Shown: positions 35,301 through 43,510, numbered from the stretch's first letter. The stretch is 64,000 bases of DNA from Dysosmobacter welbionis (GCF_005121165.3 NZ_CP034413.3:930001-994000), one strand, 5' to 3'. Numbers and translations are program-made. Notes: generated from the letters alone by a model not told the origin.

Positions 35301-38300
35301 GAGGGTTTCCCGAATGACAACAGGGTCAATATCATCGAAATTGTCGCGTTCCGCCTCGGTGTAGAATTTATCCTCGCGGATGAGCTGCGCCAGTCGCCGC
35401 TGCACCTTCGGCCATGTCAGTTCGGCGGTTTCCGGGCTTCCAGCGCGGACGATAAAGAGATTGTTGCCCTCCTTGCCGCCGTACTCGTGAGCAAGCCATG
35501 CAGCAGTTTCTTTTTCACGTCCGTGCTGCTGCATATACCGCACTACGGCGTGTTTGCTCTCGATATTTCTGTTCCATGCACGGAGCGCATCGTCTATATC
35601 GTCCTGCGAGAGCGGTCGCAGCAGATCGTGAAGCCGCTCATAGGTTCCCTCAAAAACCTCCTGATGTAAGCGGCTGCGGAATTCTGGAACATCCGAAAAT
35701 AGCCGGATAAGCTCCATATCTTTTGAATTGAGAACGGCACGGCGCACAGCGGCATTACACTCGATTTCCGCATTTTCCCGGTCAGAGTGACCGCAGGCGT
35801 TGCGATAGGCCGTATCCTCCGAAACCGCTGCCATCACCACCGGCCTGTAATGCTCCAAACGTTCCTGCACCGTGGGCTGAACTTGCTCTGCGGCGGGGTC
35901 GCGGAACACCCTCGTGCCGTCCGCGCCGAACTCTGCTTCATAAGCATTGATGGCGGCTTCTGCTTCATGGTCAATAGAGCGCAGCGTGTAAATGTGGCGC
36001 TCACCCCTAAAGTCTGACGCTTCGGCAATCGTCACGTCGTACTTATCGCGCAATTTCTCCACATACATCTCTAAATTGTTCGACGGAAGGCCACACATTT
36101 CCACACGGCCAGCGCCGGGGATATTGCGGGTGGTCAGGTTCATATCCAGCAGCTCCGCCGCCTGTTTTGCGTCCTCGCCATACATTTCAAAGAAATCCCC
36201 CACCTGAAACAGCACGATGTTGTCCGGGTGGGATTCCTTGATGGCGTTATAGCTGTCGTAGGCGGTGTTTCGCGCCACATCCTGTGCCTGCGCCTTATCA
36301 TAAAGCGCCTGTTCGTCTGGTGTAAAATAGCGGTTCATCCGAATCAGCTCAGAGATACGCGAAGCGACCTTGTTCCAATTCATCTGAACATCTGCACAGC
36401 CCGCTTTTTTCAACGTGATGCCTTTGCTGCCGTGATCTTCATAGCTGCCGCTTTCTCTGGATACGGCATGGGTATGCCCGCCGATGCCGTACTCCTTTTT
36501 CAGAAAATCGGCATTCTCCTTGGGGGTGTGCGAAGTCTGGAAAAACGCATAGATGCGGGCCTTTCCACCCTCAAAGCTGCTTCCGTTTGCAAGAGAAGCC
36601 GAAATTTCATCTTCGGTGATAAACCTGCCGGTTGCTGGAATAGCCTCCATATCGGAACGGAATTCCTTTCGTGGAAGGGACAGATCTTCTAAACGTGTGA
36701 GAAGTGCCTGCGGCCGGTGGTAATGGAAGCGCAGCAGCGCACGGTTTTCGCGGTAGGCGTCCATGAATACCTTGTATTCTGACAGGAGCCTATCCCGGAA
36801 CGCCGGATTCAGCAGATCGTCCGTCAGACGCTCCGTTTCCTCTGGAAAGCTGGTGCTATGGATATTACCCAAGCAGGACAGATACCCCAGCGACTTTGCT
36901 TCATCCGAGAAATCGTGATAAAGGTTCCAGACATCCGCAGCAATACCCAGCCGCTCATAGCGCGGGGCTTCCGTGACCTCAAGATTGGTGGCAAATGCGC
37001 CGCCGTCCAGAAGTTCCTCAATATGCTCCGCCGCATCTGCCCAGCCTATCACTTGGGCAGAACGAAGATAGCGAGAGGTATCTCCGGTTGCAATATGGAT
37101 ACCATCGTCTCCGTACCATGCGGAAAACCTGCCGTTATCCGTAATCAGGCCGTTGCCGCCGTAGTAGAGCTTTTTGAGAAATACCGCGCGATCCTCTAAA
37201 GGCTTTTGCTTGGAGAATTCCGCAGCAATTTTCATCCGCGCTGCATCCGCATTACCGCTCGTGCGCAGGATGTGGTCAATATCATCCTGAGAAATGAACA
37301 TAGAAAAAGCGGAGGGTGTTACACTCTCCGCTTCTGCGATGGATTGAATTTGTTCTGCCTCTGAGGGGAAGAAGGACATCTGTGCCCCAGCAGGGGCATC
37401 GAACATATTTAGCTGAACACCAGTTCCGTGAGGATCGTTTCCTCGGCCTGCGCTTTCAGCGTGTTCATCAGCCCTACCCACTTCATCGGGTCGCTGGCTT
37501 TCAGCGCTTCCGTCACGCCCGCTGACTTCATCAGCTCCGGCATCATCTGTTCCAGTCGGTTGTTCGCTGCCTCGTCGATCTCCCGCAGATGGGGGTACAG
37601 CTTCTCGGACAGCAGCAGGCTGTTCCACAGCACCGGACGATGCTCCTTCAGGTAATCCTTCCGCATCCTGCCGTACTTGCCCAGCGGGGCTTGCGGCTGC
37701 TCGGTCAGGCTCAGATCGGGAATCAGATAATCCCCGCTGCGGGTGTAGGTCAGTTCGCTCATGGCTTTCGCTCCTTTCCGCGATTTTCTCGCGCTCGTAA
37801 TTCTTGATGGTGACTTCGATCTGCCGCAGCACCAGCTCGCTGGACTGGCTGATGGCCGTTCCAAGGGCGGCGACGGTCTGCGGGGTGTTGAAATCAAAGA
37901 CGTTCAGAAAATCCTCATGCTCGAAGTAATCTCCCGGCTGCATCCCGCAGCGGGACAGCAGCGTATAGGTGGTGCTGACAACGGCGGCGTTCCGAAAAGC
38001 GGCTCCGATGTTGAACTCATCATAGTCCTCCAAAAAGGAGCCGTCAACGATGCCGACAATATCGCGCCGATTGTCGTGCCAGTATTCATCTACAAGCTGC
38101 GCCGCCACACGCTCCAACTGATCAGCAAGTCCGTTTTCACCGGAAACATCGAAGCGCTGTTCCAGCGCCGCAGATACCACCTCACGATGCTCTTGCCGGT
38201 ATTCCCAAAGATAAGGGCGGCGAGAGTTCTCGCCGCCGCTGGTGTCGGAAACATCAAATACATATCGGAGTTTGGGTTGGTCGCTGCTGGTATCCACAAG

Positions 38301-38537
38301 GGCGATGCCCTTGCTGCCTCGCCGCACATAGCGGCGCATCTGCTTATTCCAAAGGTCGTATTCCGCGCAGGCCGTGGCTTCCGGGCGCTGGGCGAAAATC
38401 ATGAGCTGTTCATTGTAGGGGTACTTATACAGCCTTGCGGCGGTGGTCAGAAATGCCGTCCACTTCTGGTAGCTTCCCGTGATCTGCTCCGCCGTGCGGT
38501 CTGCCATCTGCGCATAGAGCTGTACTTTACTCGGCAT
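29310..38537 (-). CDS. Giant helicase / DNA methylase-like conjugation protein
   Basis: A 3075-residue cytoplasmic protein characteristic of Tn1549-like elements. The N-terminal ~120 residues resemble the ArdC-type ssDNA-binding region (WTAFLTTAARLYKYPYNEQL). Residues ~259-377 are a polar linker that also encodes tnpV in another frame. A MutS domain I-like stretch (VLFQVGDFFEMYGEDAKQA) lies near 780. An N6-methylase-like fold follows at ~1540-1620 (EPSMGVGNFFGLLPEQ, then AVGNVPFGQY, NVPF in place of NPPY). An SNF2-type helicase occupies ~2220-2780 (HEVGAGKTFEMV, FVDESDNYKN, GRIERQGNQNK). It probably processes or protects incoming DNA; the changed NPPY suggests methylation may be lost. GGAGG lies 6 bases before the start at 38537, inside the end of the TTRAP gene. 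Confidence 0.9.
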   Translation of the reverse strand: MPSKVQLYAQMADRTAEQITGSYQKWTAFLTTAARLYKYPYNEQLMIFAQRPEATACAEYDLWNKQMRRYVRRGSKGIALVDTSSDQPKLRYVFDVSDTSGGENSRRPYLWEYRQEHREVVSAALEQRFDVSGENGLADQLERVAAQLVDEYWHDNRRDIVGIVDGSFLEDYDEFNIGAAFRNAAVVSTTYTLLSRCGMQPGDYFEHEDFLNVFDFNTPQTVAALGTAISQSSELVLRQIEVTIKNYEREKIAERSESHERTDLHPQRGLSDSRSEPDRAAASPAGQVRQDAEGLPEGASSGAVEQPAAVREAVPPSAGDRRGSEQPTGTDDAGADEVSGRDGSAESQRPDEVGRADEHAESAGRGNDPHGTGVQLNMFDAPAGAQMSFFPSEAEQIQSIAEAESVTPSAFSMFISQDDIDHILRTSGNADAARMKIAAEFSKQKPLEDRAVFLKKLYYGGNGLITDNGRFSAWYGDDGIHIATGDTSRYLRSAQVIGWADAAEHIEELLDGGAFATNLEVTEAPRYERLGIAADVWNLYHDFSDEAKSLGYLSCLGNIHSTSFPEETERLTDDLLNPAFRDRLLSEYKVFMDAYRENRALLRFHYHRPQALLTRLEDLSLPRKEFRSDMEAIPATGRFITEDEISASLANGSSFEGGKARIYAFFQTSHTPKENADFLKKEYGIGGHTHAVSRESGSYEDHGSKGITLKKAGCADVQMNWNKVASRISELIRMNRYFTPDEQALYDKAQAQDVARNTAYDSYNAIKESHPDNIVLFQVGDFFEMYGEDAKQAAELLDMNLTTRNIPGAGRVEMCGLPSNNLEMYVEKLRDKYDVTIAEASDFRGERHIYTLRSIDHEAEAAINAYEAEFGADGTRVFRDPAAEQVQPTVQERLEHYRPVVMAAVSEDTAYRNACGHSDRENAEIECNAAVRRAVLNSKDMELIRLFSDVPEFRSRLHQEVFEGTYERLHDLLRPLSQDDIDDALRAWNRNIESKHAVVRYMQQHGREKETAAWLAHEYGGKEGNNLFIVRAGSPETAELTWPKVQRRLAQLIREDKFYTEAERDNFDDIDPVVIRETLAERGIVGGKVVDPEKLNSDPFIQRVMQDAERVAEQALMERAKGLISDFCRSEYGSEADFSDPTKIGVAYTTVTDDEIPIQVNIDLVNYRLERYLDDEHLETRQYGSLQEIITNELENLDFSDLIHVSDEDVEQYRWHEPEEAVTDVPETAPVPQREPFPYSVGDTVYLEDGKPFIIESIGLFDISLRDPSLRYPVSRAESRESFARLMERYPQPEQAPAYTEQTVAVYPADKNNLPYDVEIRTLRFDEPEHDPPSAEPAKPEPPAMNEEERLILEHEGRAALSEMGEFVPDFDDAISQAEIDEPPAHRPAVSIPVDGEWQEFHSVAAAEQAAYADFKAASHRDAQNFHITDDALGVGGAKAKFRANMAAIRLLQELEFEGLQASPEQQEILSRYVGWGGLADAFDENKPNWSDEFAELYATLSPEEYAAARASTLNAHYTSPTVIKAIYEAVGNMGFQTGNILEPSMGVGNFFGLLPEQMQGSKLYGVELDSITGRIAKQLYPKADITIAGFETTDRKDFYDLAVGNVPFGQYQVDDRAYNKLGFSIHDYFFAKTLDQVRPGGVIAFVTSRYTMDKQSPEVRRYIAQRAELLGAIRLPNNAFRANAGTDVVSDILFLQKRDRPIEIEPDWVYLGQNEDGFAINRYFVDHPEMILGRQTSESTQYGKQDFTVVPIEGLKLADQLHDAVKNIRGTYQEAELPELGEGEQIDTSIPADPNVKNYSYTVVGGEVYYRENSRMVKPELNATAAERVKGMVALRDCVNELIALQMDEYSAESRIQEAQAELNRLYDAFSAKHGLINDRANRLAFSDDSSYYLLCSLEVLDDDGKLERKADMFHKRTIKQQRSVDSVDTASEALAVCIGEKACVDLDFMASLMGGSEKIPQIVEDLKGVIYKEPNSGPFDLQDGGEHWAKGWQTADEYLSGNVRQKLRTAQRVAARDPFFAGNVDALIAAQPKDLEASEIEVRLGVTWLDKKYIEQFMYETFETPRYLRGQIEISYVPYTAEWQVSRKSMVRYNDVAAFTTYGTDRASAYRLLEDALNLRDIRIYDTIEDADGRERRVLNAKETTLAAQKQQLIRDAFKDWIWKDPERRETLVRQYNEEMNSTRPREYDGSHIVFSGMNPEITLREHQKNAIAHVLYGGNTLLAHEVGAGKTFEMVASAMESKRLGLCQKSIFVVPNHLTEQWASEFLRLYPSANILVTTKKDFETHNRKKFCARIATGDYDAVIIGHSQFERIPISPERQEQLLHQQIEEITDGIQDTKLAGGNSFTIKSLERTKKGLEARLKKLQASDRKDDVIYFEQLGVDRMFVDESDNYKNLFLYTKMRNVAGLSTTDAQKSSDMFSKCRYMDELTGGRGVVFATGTPVSNSMTELYTIQRYLQHDRLQEMGMGHFDCWASRFGETTTALELAPEGTGYRARTRFAKFFNLPELMNLFKEVADIKTADQLHLPTPEVAYHTIATKPTQIQQDMVKALSERASKVHSGAVSPDVDNMLKITSDGRKLGLDQRIINPMLPDEETTKVNQCVANILQYWRDGEEEKLTQLVFCDISTPKTTPSQRAAKASPGTLDSPEIHALESAISLEESAETPFTVYEDVRQKLIDAGMPPEQIAFIHDANTEVKKRELFAKVRSGQVRVLMGSTAKMGAGTNVQDRLVALHDLDCPWRPRDLTQRKGRIERQGNQNKLVHVCRYVTEGTFDAYLWQTVENKQKFISQIMTSKSPVRSCEDVDATALSFAEIKALCAGDPRIKERMDLDIEVSKLKIMKADHNSKQFRLEDSLLKYFPEKIEEHKGFVRGLEADMQTLAAHPLPAEGFVGMEIRGDRLTDKENAGAALLDTCKEVKGKDPVQIGSYRGFTMSVAFDSIWKTYTLTLKGQMTHRVELGSDARGNLVRIENALDKMPERLRSVQEQLENLYNQQAAAKAEVGKPFPQEQELAAKTARLIELDMELNLDGKGQPQPEQAIAKSTRPSVLDRLKAPPVHGTPEKPHKKEMEAR
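37409..37762 (-). CDS. tnpV: TnpV-like gene nested inside the helicase gene
   Basis: A 117-residue TnpV homologue lying wholly within the helicase ORF, same strand, different frame. AGGAG is 8 bases before its ATG. It matches the free-standing TnpV at 18365 across its length: YLKEHRPVLWNSLLLSEKL and VTEALKASDPMKWVGLMN. The helicase frame here encodes a charged, low-complexity linker (rich in R, A, E, G, D, S), as expected if the tnpV frame is the constrained one. The likely origin is insertion of tnpV into an ancestral linker with the frame kept open. Confidence 0.8.
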   Translation of the reverse strand: MSELTYTRSGDYLIPDLSLTEQPQAPLGKYGRMRKDYLKEHRPVLWNSLLLSEKLYPHLREIDEAANNRLEQMMPELMKSAGVTEALKASDPMKWVGLMNTLKAQAEETILTELVFS

Positions 38538-38757
38538 CCATATCCTCCTTTTCAAAATCGGGGAACAGGTCAAGCGCGTCATATTCCGCGTCGCTCATCC
38601 TGCGCAGCTTTGCGATGGCGCTGTCCGTCAGCTCCCGCAGCTCCGTTTCATCCGCAGCGAGGTAGCCGCGCATTTCCTCCAGCGCCGCGATCAAGCCCGT
38701 GCGGGTGCCGGTGTTGTAGAGGCTCATAAGTTGGCGTTCTTCAAAGGTGATGTTCAT
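38527..38757 (-). CDS. Transposon-transfer assisting protein (TTRAP)
   Basis: A 76-residue acidic protein that I recognise as the TTRAP group: MNITFEERQLMSLYNTGTRT, EMRGYLAADETELRELTDSA and MSDAEYDALDLFPDF. The name comes from its association with conjugative transposons; the mechanism is unknown. It overlaps the helicase start by 11 bases and begins 1 base after the ArdC-like gene's stop, so the three are translationally linked. Confidence 0.9.
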   Translation of the reverse strand: MNITFEERQLMSLYNTGTRTGLIAALEEMRGYLAADETELRELTDSAIAKLRRMSDAEYDALDLFPDFEKEDMDAE

Positions 38758-38758
38758 A

Positions 38759-40942
38759 TCAAAGCTCCTTTTCCGCGCTCTTTTTGAGCGCTGTTTTGTG
38801 TGGACGTTCTTGGGCCGGTTGGCTTTTGAGCTGCTCCAGTACAGATTTCTTCTTTTCCCGGTGTGCCGCCTCTGCCAAATCCATCAAGGAGATGGACATA
38901 CCGGCCTTGACCTGTGCTTCAAGGTCGGCGACGGTGGGCTGTTTGGGGCCGTTGTTGATAATGCCGTCGATCATGCCGTAATCGTCCTCCATCGACATCT
39001 CGGCGGCTTTCAGATAATTCTCCGGTTTCTGAAAGGCGGGCAGCTCCTGAAATCCCGTGCTGTCACAGTAGTGATAGGATACCTTGCCGTCCTGTTTCAG
39101 CGCAACGATGTCGCTGACGGAGAGGCTGTGTCCCACAAAATCGCCGGGGCGCTCGTCGTTGAAAATGTAGTAGAAGTTTTCAAGGATTCTGCCGGTATCA
39201 TCGTCCGGGTACACCTCACGGGTATAGACGGCTTCATAGTTGGCCGGGTCAGGCGGCGCGGCCAGACTGCCGAGGTTGGCAAAACGCAGCTCCACCGGCG
39301 CATCCCGGCGCAGTTGGTAGATCGCCATAGAATCGGTGGGACTGTTCAAAAAACGCTGCTCCACATCGCGGGGTGGGATATGGCCCTTGACCGCATCCCA
39401 ATCCGGTCTTGTGACGCCGAACATTCCGTCGTGCTTGATGATGTCCTCGGCTTCAAAGACCATTTCCTCGGTGTTGCCGGGATGGAGCATATAAACCGTG
39501 ATGTCATGTTCCAGAAGCTCCACTGCCCGATCCTTGGAAAGCGGGAGCATATCGCTATCCAGATACCCATAGCTGCGCATATCATCCACCGTCAGCGTGG
39601 GGTCAGGCATCGGGACGGCCTGTTCCAGCTCCGGGAGCATATTATCTGCCGCATCGGTGGGAACAGCGACTGCGCCGGTGATCTGTTCACCGGCACCGAG
39701 GGGCAGCTCGTTTGCCTCCTGCAAGTCTTTCAACAGCTCCAGCGGCGCAAGGCGGATCGGTGCGGCATTGCCAATATTGTGGAGCTTGCAAATTCCAAGC
39801 GCCGCTGTGGACAGTTGCTGTTCGGTGCCATCGAGTACGCCGCCATCCAGCACTTTTGCGGAACCGGCGTCATAGATGGTGTAATCAATGCCTGTGTCGC
39901 TGCGCTGAACGTGAATGTATTTGTCGTTGTCCACCATGTAGAGCTTTTCCGCCTCTGGCGCTTCCACACTTGGCTGTTCCGCAGCGGCCAAATTCTCCCG
40001 GTCTATGCCGCGCTCCTTGCAAATCTCCGCAAAGTGCCGGTCAATGTCCGTAATCAGCTCGGATGCCGTCTTATTGATAGTTTCCAGACTGGCTCGAAGC
40101 TCTTTCAGCTCCTTGCCCTTTGACCATGTGGCGATATAGCCGAAGCTGTTCTCTCCCGTTTCAATGCCGTAATACTGGCAGACCGCATAGGAAATGCTTT
40201 CGGCCTCGACCTCCTCGGTGTTGCGGCTCTTTTCACCGGGGACAAGGATCGTCTCACCATCGTCCGCAAGCTCCGTCATGTGTTCATAGTCGTGGAGCTT
40301 GGCGTGGGCAATCTCATGGACGGCGGCGCATACCGTCTGCACCTCACTCATACCGGCGCGGATGGTGATGCTCTGCGCCTTAATGCTGAAAAAGCCGTCC
40401 GTATCCCGCGCAACGGGCTTTATCTCCATCGGAACGGGAGAAGCACGGCGCAGCGCCTCCATGAAAACCTCATACTGCTGCACATTGCCGCTCAGATCGG
40501 CGGCAAGCTGGGGCAAGGGCTTTCCCGCAGTCTGCGACACGTCAAAGACGGATACCACCTTGAACATAGGGATACGGATTTCCTTTTCCTCAATGACGGC
40601 CTTACCGTCTGCGTCCAGTATCGGCGCGTTGGTTTCGGGGTCGGTCTTGATTTCCTCGACCTTTTTCTTATAGGGAGTAGGAGCGATGATGCGGATACCT
40701 TTTTCGCCTTTCAGGACGTTCCTGCCGAACTGATCGCGCCACTTGTTGAAGCCCGCCACATGGGTTGCGTCGGGGCGCTGCATATAGATGAGCATGGTAT
40801 TATTGACCGAGTAGCGGTGAAAGCGGCTCATGGTGGCAAGGTACTTCCGGTACTTATCGCTCTCGAACAGCTCCTTGATGCCATTTTCGATGCTGTCAAC
40901 GATCTCCCGCATCCGGTCTTTGTTGGTTTGTTTTTCAGCCAT
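38759..40942 (-). CDS. ArdC-like ssDNA-binding / metalloprotease-motif protein (LtrC/YodL type)
   Basis: A 727-residue protein. The N-terminal ~150 residues form an ArdC-type ssDNA-binding domain (YLATMSRFHRYSVNNTMLIY, GFNKWRDQFGRNVLKGEKGI). A zinc-metalloprotease motif, VHEIAHAKLHD, lies near residue 207, the pairing found in ArdC antirestriction proteins. The C-terminal half is of the YodL/LtrC-associated type with several small repeated-looking domains. Expected role: coating and protecting the entering strand from restriction. It follows a terminator-like hairpin, so its expression may be reduced relative to topB. Confidence 0.88.
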   Translation of the reverse strand: MAEKQTNKDRMREIVDSIENGIKELFESDKYRKYLATMSRFHRYSVNNTMLIYMQRPDATHVAGFNKWRDQFGRNVLKGEKGIRIIAPTPYKKKVEEIKTDPETNAPILDADGKAVIEEKEIRIPMFKVVSVFDVSQTAGKPLPQLAADLSGNVQQYEVFMEALRRASPVPMEIKPVARDTDGFFSIKAQSITIRAGMSEVQTVCAAVHEIAHAKLHDYEHMTELADDGETILVPGEKSRNTEEVEAESISYAVCQYYGIETGENSFGYIATWSKGKELKELRASLETINKTASELITDIDRHFAEICKERGIDRENLAAAEQPSVEAPEAEKLYMVDNDKYIHVQRSDTGIDYTIYDAGSAKVLDGGVLDGTEQQLSTAALGICKLHNIGNAAPIRLAPLELLKDLQEANELPLGAGEQITGAVAVPTDAADNMLPELEQAVPMPDPTLTVDDMRSYGYLDSDMLPLSKDRAVELLEHDITVYMLHPGNTEEMVFEAEDIIKHDGMFGVTRPDWDAVKGHIPPRDVEQRFLNSPTDSMAIYQLRRDAPVELRFANLGSLAAPPDPANYEAVYTREVYPDDDTGRILENFYYIFNDERPGDFVGHSLSVSDIVALKQDGKVSYHYCDSTGFQELPAFQKPENYLKAAEMSMEDDYGMIDGIINNGPKQPTVADLEAQVKAGMSISLMDLAEAAHREKKKSVLEQLKSQPAQERPHKTALKKSAEKEL

Positions 40943-40957
40943 GATGATCTCCTTTCA

Positions 40958-41005
40958 GAAAAAATAGCGCCCCTGCGCAGAAGAAAACACATCCTGCACA
41001 GGGGC
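40958..41005 (-). terminator. Internal terminator or attenuator before the ArdC-like gene
   Basis: Arms GCCCCTGTGCAG/CTGCGCAGGGGC pair over 11 of 12 bases with a 13-base loop; on the minus strand TTTTTT follows after GCTA. It lies between the Cys-rich gene and the ArdC-like gene, in the middle of an apparent operon. Confidence 0.65.
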
Positions 41006-41109
41006 AATTCTCCGCAGATAGAGGCCGTTTTTGCGCTTGCGGATAGAATGACGCAGCCACTTGCAATCCGGCATGGAAAAAGCCTTGCGGCACGGGGCTT
41101 TCCCAGTCT

Positions 41110-41475
41110 CTATTTGCGGAGGTTCCAGTATTGTTTACGCTTCCGTTTGGCGTCCTGCTTTCGACGCTCCTGCTTGGCGCAGGCGGGGCAATATTTGGTG
41201 CGATTGGAGGAAGAATAGACCGGCTTACCGCAGACGGCGCAGCGCTTTCCCGGCCTTTCCCGCATCACGTCGGCCAGCAACTCATGGTCGGCGGGAAGTA
41301 CCGCGTTTCGGAACCAGTTGCACAGCAGCGAGTAGGAAATACCCTGTACGCAGACGCAAGGCTCTCCATCATCCAGCGCGAGGCAGTTGCCGTGATCGTA
41401 ATTACAGCAGAGCTTCCGAATGAGCTTCTTGGCGCGGCGGAGCTGCTTGTGATCCATACGCGGCGCATCAGCCAT
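41110..41475 (-). CDS. Cysteine-rich VLP-domain protein
   Basis: A 121-residue protein with many cysteines in two clusters: KLCCNYDHGNCLALDDGEPC with CVC, then CAVCGKPV and KYCPACAKQERRK. It ends in a lysine/arginine-rich tail. The pattern matches the Cys-rich VLP group of Tn1549-like elements, probably a zinc- or nucleic-acid-binding protein. Its start at 41475 overlaps the end of topB by 8 bases. Confidence 0.82.
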   Translation of the reverse strand: MADAPRMDHKQLRRAKKLIRKLCCNYDHGNCLALDDGEPCVCVQGISYSLLCNWFRNAVLPADHELLADVMRERPGKRCAVCGKPVYSSSNRTKYCPACAKQERRKQDAKRKRKQYWNLRK

Positions 41476-43510
41476 TGTCGAACACCAGCTTATAGCCCGT
41501 GTGCTGCCCATCATCCTCCAGAAGAACGACGGCATCATAGGTTTTCCCGGTTTTTTCCGAGTAGCAGCCTTTCAGCGGGGCGCGGCCATTTTTCAAAAGC
41601 GCAGCGGCAAGAGATTTCGTCAGCGCCTTTTTCTTGGCGGTGAAAAAGCGGCTGTTTTTCCAGAGAACAAAGGAACAGGTGCGGTTCTCACAGAAAAAAC
41701 CCTTCGGAGATCCCGTCACCTCGGCTCCGCAGCGGGGACACTGGCCGACCGCTTCACGCCCGGAGGGGAACAGGACTTCCGTACCGGGGATGGGTTTGTA
41801 GGTCTGCACCAGCTCATGTAGCATGGCGGCAATCCCATCCATGAAGCTGTCCGGGGCGATTTCGCCGCGCTCGATCTCTTTCAGGCGGTGTTCCCATTCA
41901 GCGGTGAGCTGCGGAGACTGGAGCTGTTCGGGCAGAACGGTGATAAGCGCCGTGCCGGTGGAGGTGGGCAGCAGATTTGTGATCTTCTTGGACTTCCTGC
42001 GCTCCACAAAACCGGAGGACACCAGCTTTTCAATGATACCGGAACGGGTCGCCGGGGTGCCAATGCCCTTGCGCTCGGCATCATCTGGCATATCCTCCTT
42101 GCCCGCGTTCTCCATCGCAGCCAGCAGCGTATCCTCGGTGAAATGCTTGGGCGGCGTGGTTTTTCCGGTCTTGACCGATGCGGCAGATACGGAAAGCGTC
42201 TGTTGCTCCGTCACCACCGGCAGCGCGGGCGCTGCCTCTGCCTGCTCCTGCTCATAGCGCTTCCAGCCGGGTGCAAGGACGGTTTTGCCCTTGGCGGTGA
42301 AGCTCTGACCGGCACAGTCCACCGTAATGACCGTTTCTGCGTAGCGATGTGGTTCATCCACCGCACGAAGCAAGCCCCTTGCCGCCAGCTTCAGCACCTC
42401 GCGTTCGCCCAGCGGCAGAGAGGCTATATCTACCTTTTCCGCGCTGATGGTGGGAACAATGGCGTGGTGATCGGTGACTTTTTTACTGCTGCATACCTGC
42501 TTGGCGCAGATGGTCGGCGGCTTCTCCATGCCGCAGACAGCGGCAGCGGCGGCGACAAGGCCGGGGACGCTGCCCTCCATATCGTCGGTCAGGAAGCGGC
42601 TGTCGGTGCGCGGGTAGGTACAGAGCTTCTTTTCATAGAGCGCTTGGAGATAGTCGAGGGTCTGCTGAGAGGTGTAGCCGAGAACGCGGTTGGCGTCGCG
42701 CTGGAGGGAGGTCAAATCGTAGAGCGCGGGCGCTTTCTCAGACTTTTCCTTGCGCTCCACGCTTTTGACGGTTACTGCCTTGCCCTTGCAGGCGTTGGCG
42801 ATGGCGTCGGCATCCTTTCTGTCCTTCATTCGGCCTGTCGTGGCGGGAAAGCCGCAATCGAGCTGGACGGTGTAGAACGGCTCTGCCACAAATGCGGAGA
42901 TCTCCGCCTCGCGCTGTACCAGCAGCGCCAGCGTGGGCGACATGACGCGCCCGATGTTCAATGTGCGGCCATACGTCAGGGAGAAATACCGCGTGGCGTT
43001 GATACCAACCAGCCAATCAGCCTTGGCGCGGCACAGGGCAGATTGATGCAGGCCGTCATAGTCGCGCCCAGACCTAAGCTGCTGGAAGCCGCTGCGGATG
43101 GCATCATCCTCCATTGAAGAAATCCAAAGCCGCAGAATCGGCTTGGAGCATCCCGCAAGGCAGTAAACCGTGCGGAAGATCAGCTCACCCTCGCGCCCAG
43201 CGTCGCAGGCGTTGACCACCTCTGCCACATCCTCCCGGCGCATCAGCTCCCGCAGAATGTCAAACTGCTTCTGCTTTTCAGAGCGGACGATGAAGCGGAA
43301 CGAGGTAGGAATGATGGGCAGCGCCGCCAGCGTCCATTTGGCATCATCGGCATTGTAAACGGCGGCGTCGGCCAGCTCTGCCAGATGCCCGAAGCACCAC
43401 GACACGATGTACCCGCCGCCCTCCAGATACCCGTCATACCGTGATTTTGCACCCAGCACGGCGGCGATGCTCTGCGCCACGGATGGCTTTTCGGCAATCA
43501 CAAGGCGCAT
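41468..43510 (-). CDS. topB: DNA topoisomerase III (type IA)
   Basis: A 680-residue type IA topoisomerase that passes single strands and probably resolves transfer intermediates. The Toprim domain is at the N-terminus (LVIAEKPSVAQSIAAVLG, then ACDAGREGELIFRTVY). The active-site tyrosine is in KLCTYPRTDSRFL (~residue 300), and VMSPTLALLVQRE precedes it. A zinc-ribbon (GQCPRCGAEVTG, then CENRTC) closes the protein. GGAGG lies before the start at 43510, which overlaps the preceding small gene by 13 bases. Plasmid- and ICE-borne topB genes of this length are common. Confidence 0.95.
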   Translation of the reverse strand: MRLVIAEKPSVAQSIAAVLGAKSRYDGYLEGGGYIVSWCFGHLAELADAAVYNADDAKWTLAALPIIPTSFRFIVRSEKQKQFDILRELMRREDVAEVVNACDAGREGELIFRTVYCLAGCSKPILRLWISSMEDDAIRSGFQQLRSGRDYDGLHQSALCRAKADWLVGINATRYFSLTYGRTLNIGRVMSPTLALLVQREAEISAFVAEPFYTVQLDCGFPATTGRMKDRKDADAIANACKGKAVTVKSVERKEKSEKAPALYDLTSLQRDANRVLGYTSQQTLDYLQALYEKKLCTYPRTDSRFLTDDMEGSVPGLVAAAAAVCGMEKPPTICAKQVCSSKKVTDHHAIVPTISAEKVDIASLPLGEREVLKLAARGLLRAVDEPHRYAETVITVDCAGQSFTAKGKTVLAPGWKRYEQEQAEAAPALPVVTEQQTLSVSAASVKTGKTTPPKHFTEDTLLAAMENAGKEDMPDDAERKGIGTPATRSGIIEKLVSSGFVERRKSKKITNLLPTSTGTALITVLPEQLQSPQLTAEWEHRLKEIERGEIAPDSFMDGIAAMLHELVQTYKPIPGTEVLFPSGREAVGQCPRCGAEVTGSPKGFFCENRTCSFVLWKNSRFFTAKKKALTKSLAAALLKNGRAPLKGCYSEKTGKTYDAVVLLEDDGQHTGYKLVFDNG

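Noticed and set aside
38747-40123. 458-codon plus-strand frame
   Set aside because: Antisense to the ArdC-like protein with its HEIAH motif; no ribosome site.
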